DNA of 57,387 nt from Parvibaculum sp. (GTDB taxonomy: Bacteria > Pseudomonadota > Alphaproteobacteria > Parvibaculales > Parvibaculaceae), in NCBI RefSeq assembly GCF_030694575.1, contig NZ_JAUYUS010000014.1, forward strand, positions 1 through 57,387, written 5' to 3'. The notes under the pieces were generated by a model. The model made no database searches and was not told the DNA's origin. It worked only from the letters and a program-made list of their open reading frames with translations. The position numbers were made by a program, and so were the translations under genes. Positions 53,174 through 57,387 of this stretch are shown here, piece by piece. Within the stretch, counting starts at the first letter, position 1. Every line of letters begins with the position of its first letter.

Positions 53174-53740
53174 ATGCGCGGATTATTTCCAGCATTGAAC
53201 GGCGCGATGGCCGCCGGATGGTTCAAGCGGTTCGCGCGCGAAGCAGCGGGAATTGCGGCGGTTGAATTCGCCCTCATCTTCCCGCTCATGCTGACCTTCT
53301 ATTTCGGCGCGATCGAGATCACCAACATGCTTACGGCCAACCGCCGCGTGACGTCGGTCGCCTACACGGCCGCCGACATCACCGCGCAGGCCGCCTCGGT
53401 GAGCAACGCCGACATCACCGATATCTTCAATGCAAGTTCGGCGATCCTCGCGCCTTTCAGCACGACCCCGATCACGGTGCGGATTACCAGCGTGGTGGCC
53501 AACTCCAGCAATGTGCCGAAAGTGGCCTGGAGCGACGGCCACAACATCGCGCCGCGCGCCGCCGGTTCGAACATGACGCTGCCGGCGGGTCTCACGACCG
53601 CAGGGTCCAGCGTCATCGTGGCCGAAGTGACCTATGCCTATGCCTCGCCGATCAGCGAGCTCATCACCGAGACGATAACCTTCAGCGATATCGCCTATCT
53701 GAAGCCGCGCCGCGCCGTTCAGGTCACCCGGACCAACTGA
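53174..53740 (+). CDS. TadE/TadF-like minor pilin
   Basis: This is a 188-residue pseudopilin. FAREAAGIAAVEFALIFPLM carries the processing site (after Gly) and Glu of the TadE/F signature, followed by one membrane helix (~30-50) and a soluble domain without cysteines. It probably pairs with the preceding TadE product. An ATG at 53168 exists, but the GAGGG site fits ATG 53174 better. Confidence 0.88.
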   Translation: MRGLFPALNGAMAAGWFKRFAREAAGIAAVEFALIFPLMLTFYFGAIEITNMLTANRRVTSVAYTAADITAQAASVSNADITDIFNASSAILAPFSTTPITVRITSVVANSSNVPKVAWSDGHNIAPRAAGSNMTLPAGLTTAGSSVIVAEVTYAYASPISELITETITFSDIAYLKPRRAVQVTRTN

Positions 53741-53928
53741 TTTCCCCGCCGGACGGACAATTAACTATGTTTCGCCCGGAGCTGTAGCAAATCTGCCGCA
53801 AGCGGAAGCGCCGGTCCGTGGGCCTCTTCCTGAGGGCCACCGTGGAGATGGCGGCGGATGGCGGAAGTCACGCCGCACGAGGATCCCCGGGCCGAGCCTA
53901 AACATCTGATTTTACGGAACATTCGGGC

Positions 53929-54018
53929 TGGCGGAGGGAGAGGGATTCGAACCCTCGATACGGTTTCCCGTATACACGCTTTCCAAGCGTGCGCCTTCAG
54001 CCACTCGGCCACCCCTCC
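53929..54018 (-). tRNA. tRNA-Ser (anticodon GGA)
   Basis: Read on the minus strand, a 90-base class II tRNA starts GGAGGGGTGGCCGAGTGG, with anticodon loop CTTGGAAAG (anticodon GGA, reading UCC/UCU). It has a long variable arm, a T-arm GAGGGTTCGAATCCCTC and an encoded 3' GCCA. The acceptor stem pairs fully with one G-U at position 7. The long variable arm fits serine. Confidence 0.97.
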
Positions 54019-54052
54019 GGACTCGCCCGTCTGAGGGGCGATAGCGCGCGGC

Positions 54053-54080
54053 ACTATACGCGACAAAAACCCTGAATCAA
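54053..54080 (-). promoter_or_regulatory. tRNA-Ser promoter
   Basis: On the minus strand, TTGATT (54075-54080), 16 bases and TATAGT (54053-54058) lie about 34 bases before the tRNA 5' end. Confidence 0.6.
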
Positions 54081-54157
54081 CCGGGATCACGGCCTTTATG
54101 CCTTTGATCCGGCAAACTTCTTCCCACGAGTGTGCTTGTTTGGGACACCCGATCCGG

Positions 54158-54186
54158 TTACCGTTCCGGACGTTAGTTTCTATAAA
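54158..54186 (+). promoter_or_regulatory. Promoter of the small membrane protein gene
   Basis: TTACCG (54158-54163), 17 bases and TATAAA (54181-54186) lie 31 bases upstream of the ATG at 54218. Confidence 0.5.
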
Positions 54187-54217
54187 TCACCGCGTAGGGC
54201 TGGGGGGCTCGTGTGCC

Positions 54218-54514
54218 ATGGTCGTTTTCAGGCTGATTGGACTTCTTTTCATTATTGCTGCCCTGATGGCGCTGGGTTCGGACGCGCTGCTTTCGCTCGA
54301 AAAGAGCGAGGTCACGATGCGTTCATTCGCCGAGCTTTGGGCGCTGGTGAACCAATCGAGCTATGACGCAGTCGCCGGTTGGGTCAGCTCCGGCGCACCG
54401 GAAGGCCTTGTCGGGCCGATCAACACCGTCTTCACTTATCCGGCATGGGCCGTACTCGGCGTGATCGGCATCGTGCTGGCGGGGCTTCTTGCCCTGCTGC
54501 GCCGCGGCGACTGA
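54218..54514 (+). CDS. Small two-helix membrane protein of unknown function
   Basis: This is a 98-residue protein with an N-terminal hydrophobic helix (~4-24), a ~45-residue soluble loop (SLEKSEVTMRSFAELWALVN in part) and a C-terminal helix (~74-93) followed by RRGD. I do not recognise a family. Reality of the gene is supported by its own promoter, the codon pattern, the balanced helix-loop-helix layout and a terminator right after the stop. It stands between tRNA-Ser and lepA without operon partners. Confidence 0.75.
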   Translation: MVVFRLIGLLFIIAALMALGSDALLSLEKSEVTMRSFAELWALVNQSSYDAVAGWVSSGAPEGLVGPINTVFTYPAWAVLGVIGIVLAGLLALLRRGD

Positions 54515-54535
54515 ACACCGGACATCCGGCAAAGG

Positions 54536-54567
54536 AAAAGGCCGCCCGGTTCACCGGGCGGCCTTTT
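54536..54567. terminator. Bidirectional terminator between the small membrane gene and lepA
   Basis: A 10-bp stem (54540-54549 with 54554-54563) with a TTCA loop has AAAA on the left and TTTT on the right. It can end both convergent transcripts. Confidence 0.88.
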
Positions 54568-54593
54568 CTTGTTCGGGGCAGAAGCGAGAGCTG

Positions 54594-56396
54594 CTAGTTC
54601 GCGTCCATCTTGAGCGCGGAGATGAAAGCGTCCTGGGGGATTTCGACGCGGCCGAACTGGCGCATCTTCTTCTTTCCCTCTTTCTGCTTGTCCAGCAGCT
54701 TGCGCTTGCGGCTCACGTCGCCGCCATAGCACTTCGCCGTCACGTCCTTGCGCATGGCCGAGATCGTTTCGCGTGCCACGATGCGCCCGCCGATCGCCGC
54801 CTGGATCGGAATCTTGAAAAGGTGCTTCGGGATCAGCTCCTTCAGCTTCTCGCACATCACGCGCCCGCGCTGCTCCGCACGGCTCCGGTGCACGATGGTC
54901 GAAAGCGCATCGACAAGCTCATCATTGACGAGGATGGTCATCTTGACCAGATCGCCCGTCTCGTAGCCCTCGATGTGGTAGTCGAAGCTCGCATAGCCCC
55001 GGCTCACCGATTTCAGCCGGTCGTAGAAATCGAGCACGACTTCGTTCAGCGGCAGGCGATAGACCAGCATTGCGCGCGAGCCTGCATAGGTAAGGTCGAC
55101 CTGGTGGCCGCGCCGGTCCTCGCAGAGCTTCAGCACGGCGCCCAGATATTCGTCCGGCACGAGGATCGTCGCGCGGATCCACGGCTCTTCGATATGATCG
55201 ATCTTCATCACATCGGGCATGTCGGCCGGATTGTGCATCTCCACGATCGAGCCGTCGGTCATATGCAGTTGATAGATGACGGAGGGTGCCGTCGTTATGA
55301 GATCGATGTTGAATTCGCGTTCCAGCCGTTCGCGCACGATTTCGAGATGGAGCAGCCCGAGAAAACCGCAGCGGAAGCCGAAGCCAAGCGCCGCCGAGGT
55401 TTCCATTTCGAATTCGAAACTCGCATCGTTGAGACGAAGCCTGCCCATCGCGGCACGCAGATCCTCGAATTCGGCGGCGTCGACAGGGAACAGCCCGCAG
55501 AAGACGACCGGCTGCGCCGGCTTGAAGCCCGGCAGCGCCTGGGCGCAGGGGCGCTTTTCTTCCGTCACCGTGTCGCCGACGCGCGTATCCGCCACTTCCT
55601 TGATCGATGCCGTGAAGAAGCCGATCTCGCCCGGCGTCAGGCTGGCGACGGCTTCCTTCTTCGGCCGGAAAATACCGACATTGTCGATCGTGTAGACACC
55701 GCCGGTGCCCATCATCTTGATGCGCTGGCCCTTTTTCAGCTCGCCATCGATGATGCGCACGAGCACGACGACGCCGAGATAAGCGTCGTACCAGCTATCG
55801 ACCAGCATCGCCTTCAGCGGCGCGGAAAGGTCGCCCCTCGGCGGGGGTAAACGGTTGACGATGGCTTCCAGCACCTCGGGAATGCCGATACCGCTCTTCG
55901 CGGAAATCTCCACCGCCTCCGATGCGTCGAGGCCGATCACGTCCTCGATCTGCTGGCGCGTCTTGGCGGGCTCCGCCGCCGGCAGGTCGATCTTGTTGAG
56001 GACCGGCACGATTTCGTGGTTCACGTCGAGCGCGTGATAGACGTTGGCCAGCGTCTGCGCCTCGACGCCCTGGCTCGCATCGACCACGAGGAGCGAGCCC
56101 TCGCAGGCCGCGAGCGAGCGGTTCACTTCATAGGCGAAGTCGACATGGCCGGGTGTGTCGATGAGGTTGAGTTCATACATCTCGCCATTCGCGGCCTTGT
56201 AGTCGAGCCGGACGGTCTGCGCCTTGATGGTGATGCCGCGCTCGCGCTCGATATCCATCGAATCGAGCACCTGCTCCTTCATCTCGCGCGCCTGAAGTCC
56301 GCCGCAGAGCTGAATCAGCCGGTCGGCAAGCGTCGACTTGCCGTGGTCGATATGGGCGATGATCGAGAAATTGCGGATATGGGAAAGGTCGGTCAT
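54594..56396 (-). CDS. lepA: Elongation factor 4 (LepA) GTPase
   Basis: This is a 600-residue ribosomal GTPase with G1 HIDHGKST (residues 15-22), G2 with ERERGITI, G3 DTPGHVDF, and G4 NKID. The EF-G-like domains II, III and V follow, with the LepA-specific C-terminal domain ([20 protein letters not shown] in part) that reaches the peptidyl-transferase centre. The frame runs to 56450, but ATG 56396 gives the standard start [19 protein letters not shown]. Confidence 0.97.
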   Translation of the reverse strand: MTDLSHIRNFSIIAHIDHGKSTLADRLIQLCGGLQAREMKEQVLDSMDIERERGITIKAQTVRLDYKAANGEMYELNLIDTPGHVDFAYEVNRSLAACEGSLLVVDASQGVEAQTLANVYHALDVNHEIVPVLNKIDLPAAEPAKTRQQIEDVIGLDASEAVEISAKSGIGIPEVLEAIVNRLPPPRGDLSAPLKAMLVDSWYDAYLGVVVLVRIIDGELKKGQRIKMMGTGGVYTIDNVGIFRPKKEAVASLTPGEIGFFTASIKEVADTRVGDTVTEEKRPCAQALPGFKPAQPVVFCGLFPVDAAEFEDLRAAMGRLRLNDASFEFEMETSAALGFGFRCGFLGLLHLEIVRERLEREFNIDLITTAPSVIYQLHMTDGSIVEMHNPADMPDVMKIDHIEEPWIRATILVPDEYLGAVLKLCEDRRGHQVDLTYAGSRAMLVYRLPLNEVVLDFYDRLKSVSRGYASFDYHIEGYETGDLVKMTILVNDELVDALSTIVHRSRAEQRGRVMCEKLKELIPKHLFKIPIQAAIGGRIVARETISAMRKDVTAKCYGGDVSRKRKLLDKQKEGKKKMRQFGRVEIPQDAFISALKMDAN

Positions 56397-56421
56397 GGGG
56401 CCTGCTGTGTTAACAGGCGCC

Positions 56422-56450
56422 CATATAGCACTGGCCGGGGTGCAAGCCAA
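56422..56450 (-). promoter_or_regulatory. lepA promoter
   Basis: On the minus strand, TTGGCT (56445-56450), 17 bases and TATATG (56422-56427) lie 25 bases before the lepA ATG. Confidence 0.5.
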
Positions 56451-56462
56451 TTGGGGGTGGCG

Positions 56463-57047
56463 CTAGTCGTCCTCCTCGGCCGGGACAGCCCGGCGGCTGG
56501 CGAGATCGCCGATGAGCCTTTCGGCGAGTTCCGGCGAAAGATCGACCGAGCATTTCCGCCCGAACGGCTCGCTTGCCTCGGCGGTCCAATAGAGGCGGGG
56601 CCGAGGCCCCGTGCTGACCAGCCTCATGGCGATGCTCAGGGAGGGCACGGGCGAGACGGCAGGGGCATCGCCCTGGCGTGGCGCGGCGATCCGGGCATTC
56701 ACGTCCACATCGGTGCTGACGCCATGCTCGGTCGCAATCACGCCGACGCCGATCCCGAATTTCCTGTTCTGGACCGGTGCCACACTGCATTCCCTCGTGA
56801 AGGTCAAAAGGAGACCGGCCTGCTCTTCCGTCGCAACGACCGGGAAGCCATGGCCGCGCAGAAGACCCCGAATCCGTTCTGCCAGGTCGATATCATCCAG
56901 CGTCCGGTCGGGCCCGGCCACCGCCACCGGCACATCCATGGGGACGGGCATATAGCTCGCAGCATGGAAATCATCGGCCGCCGCCGCTGGAAGTGCCACG
57001 AGTCCCAGCCCGAGAAGCAGACCGGCCATCGCGAGCAAGCGCATCAT
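56463..57047 (-). CDS. Secreted protein of unknown function
   Basis: This is a 194-residue protein with a clear signal peptide (hydrophobic LLAMAGLLLGLGLVALP, cleavage near AAA). The mature part has two cysteines (TRECSV, RKCSVD), a GIGVGV strand and an RPRLYWTAEA segment, suggesting a compact beta-rich periplasmic domain. I do not recognise the family. The ATG overlaps the stop of the upstream enoyl-CoA hydratase gene (ATGA), so the two are translationally coupled; a GTG at 57056 is a less likely start. Confidence 0.75.
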   Translation of the reverse strand: MMRLLAMAGLLLGLGLVALPAAAADDFHAASYMPVPMDVPVAVAGPDRTLDDIDLAERIRGLLRGHGFPVVATEEQAGLLLTFTRECSVAPVQNRKFGIGVGVIATEHGVSTDVDVNARIAAPRQGDAPAVSPVPSLSIAMRLVSTGPRPRLYWTAEASEPFGRKCSVDLSPELAERLIGDLASRRAVPAEEDD

Positions 57048-57387
57048 CCCCGCCACTCGGCCCGGCGCTTTTCCATCCAGGCCTTGACCCCTTCCTTGTA
57101 GTCGGGGTGCTTGATCATTTCCTCCAGCAACCGCTCGGCGGCCACGACGGCGCCAGCCGCGTCCCTGTGGAGGTCGGTATAGATCTGCCTCTTGGTCTCC
57201 CGGAGCGAACCCGGCGAGACGCCATCGGCGAGCTTCCGCGCATAATCCATGACATGCGGCATAAGGTCTTCCGGCGGCAACAGCTTATTGAGGAAGCCCA
57301 TCTCCAGGGCCTCCTCGGCGGTGAAGATGCGGCTGGAGAGCAGGATGTCGTTGGCGTGGGTCAGCCCCACGATCCGGGGCAGCACCC
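57044..57387 (-). CDS. Enoyl-CoA hydratase/isomerase family protein (5' end outside window)
   Basis: This is the C-terminal ~114 residues of a crotonase-superfamily protein, cut at the window edge. LPRIVGLTHANDILLSSRIFTAEEALEMGFLNKLL is the typical helix region after the second oxyanion strand (shown in outline). The trimerisation helices follow and it ends KAWMEKRRAEWRG. The active-site glutamates lie outside the window, so the specific reaction cannot be judged. It is co-transcribed with the secreted protein gene downstream. Confidence 0.88.
   Translation of the reverse strand, partial: VLPRIVGLTHANDILLSSRIFTAEEALEMGFLNKLLPPEDLMPHVMDYARKLADGVSPGSLRETKRQIYTDLHRDAAGAVVAAERLLEEMIKHPDYKEGVKAWMEKRRAEWRG

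Noticed and set aside
54489-55850. Plus-strand open frame of 453 codons opposite lepA
   Set aside because: It lies antisense to the conserved LepA coding region and has no recognisable domain.
1-57387. CRISPR arrays, insertion sequences, prophage or integron signals
   Set aside because: I saw no spaced direct repeats, transposase, integrase or phage structural genes; composition and gene content look uniformly chromosomal.

Overview
The window is GC-rich chromosomal DNA from an alphaproteobacterium. The gene content is mostly housekeeping. The lineage call rests on four things: the def-fmt-truA cluster, a YbaB/RecR/DnaX operon preceded by a small SRP RNA, a complete Caulobacter/Rhizobiales-type Tad (Cpa) pilus locus, and a TipF-like protein together with TTAA-N7-TTAA elements typical of CtrA-controlled organisms. 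A Parvibaculum-like member of the Hyphomicrobiales and relatives is my best guess, but it is only an inference. I saw no phage, insertion sequence, plasmid or CRISPR signature.

Layout. 0-8.6 kb: accessory metabolism, comprising a class III aminotransferase (cut by the window edge) with a divergent XRE-cupin regulator that shares a palindromic operator, a lipoprotein hydrolase, an alkylsulfatase-type metallo-beta-lactamase-fold hydrolase, two short-chain dehydrogenases, a GNAT acetyltransferase, an OmpA-like lipoprotein, a DinB-like protein and a glutathione peroxidase. 8.6-11.4 kb: a secernin-type peptidase and a TipF-like degenerate EAL protein. 11.5-17.3 kb: cell-wall and translation genes, with dapD-dapE-membrane protein-murI on plus and def-fmt-truA on minus. 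17.3-26.7 kb: rmuC, an AGCS amino-acid symporter, SRP RNA-dnaX-ybaB-recR, nudC, kdsB-pheA and a membrane-anchored cytochrome c. 26.8-34.6 kb: a yejABEF-type peptide ABC transporter with two tandem binding proteins. 34.6-39.2 kb: MarR-NlpC/P60, leucyl aminopeptidase, a GST-like protein and an orphan anchored TAXI binding protein.

39.3-53.7 kb is the Tad pilus locus. tadD stands alone on plus. cpaA-cpaB-cpaC-cpaD-cpaE-tadA-tadB-tadC form a long minus-strand operon downstream of the Flp pilin gene and its terminator. Further upstream are a CRP-like regulator, a secreted Pil_N-domain protein, a TadG-like vWA protein and two TadE-like minor pilins. Two perfect TTAA-N7-TTAA sites lie at the pilin and regulator promoters, so I infer cell-cycle (CtrA) control with CRP-type input. 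The window ends with tRNA-Ser(GGA), a small membrane protein, lepA, a secreted hypothetical protein and the 3' part of an enoyl-CoA hydratase gene.

The least ordinary points are: leaderless-looking promoters at the XRE regulator and def; an unknown membrane protein translationally locked between dapE and murI; the doubled, differently anchored YejA proteins; and the regulatory wiring of the Tad locus. I found no clear candidate for a wholly new system.
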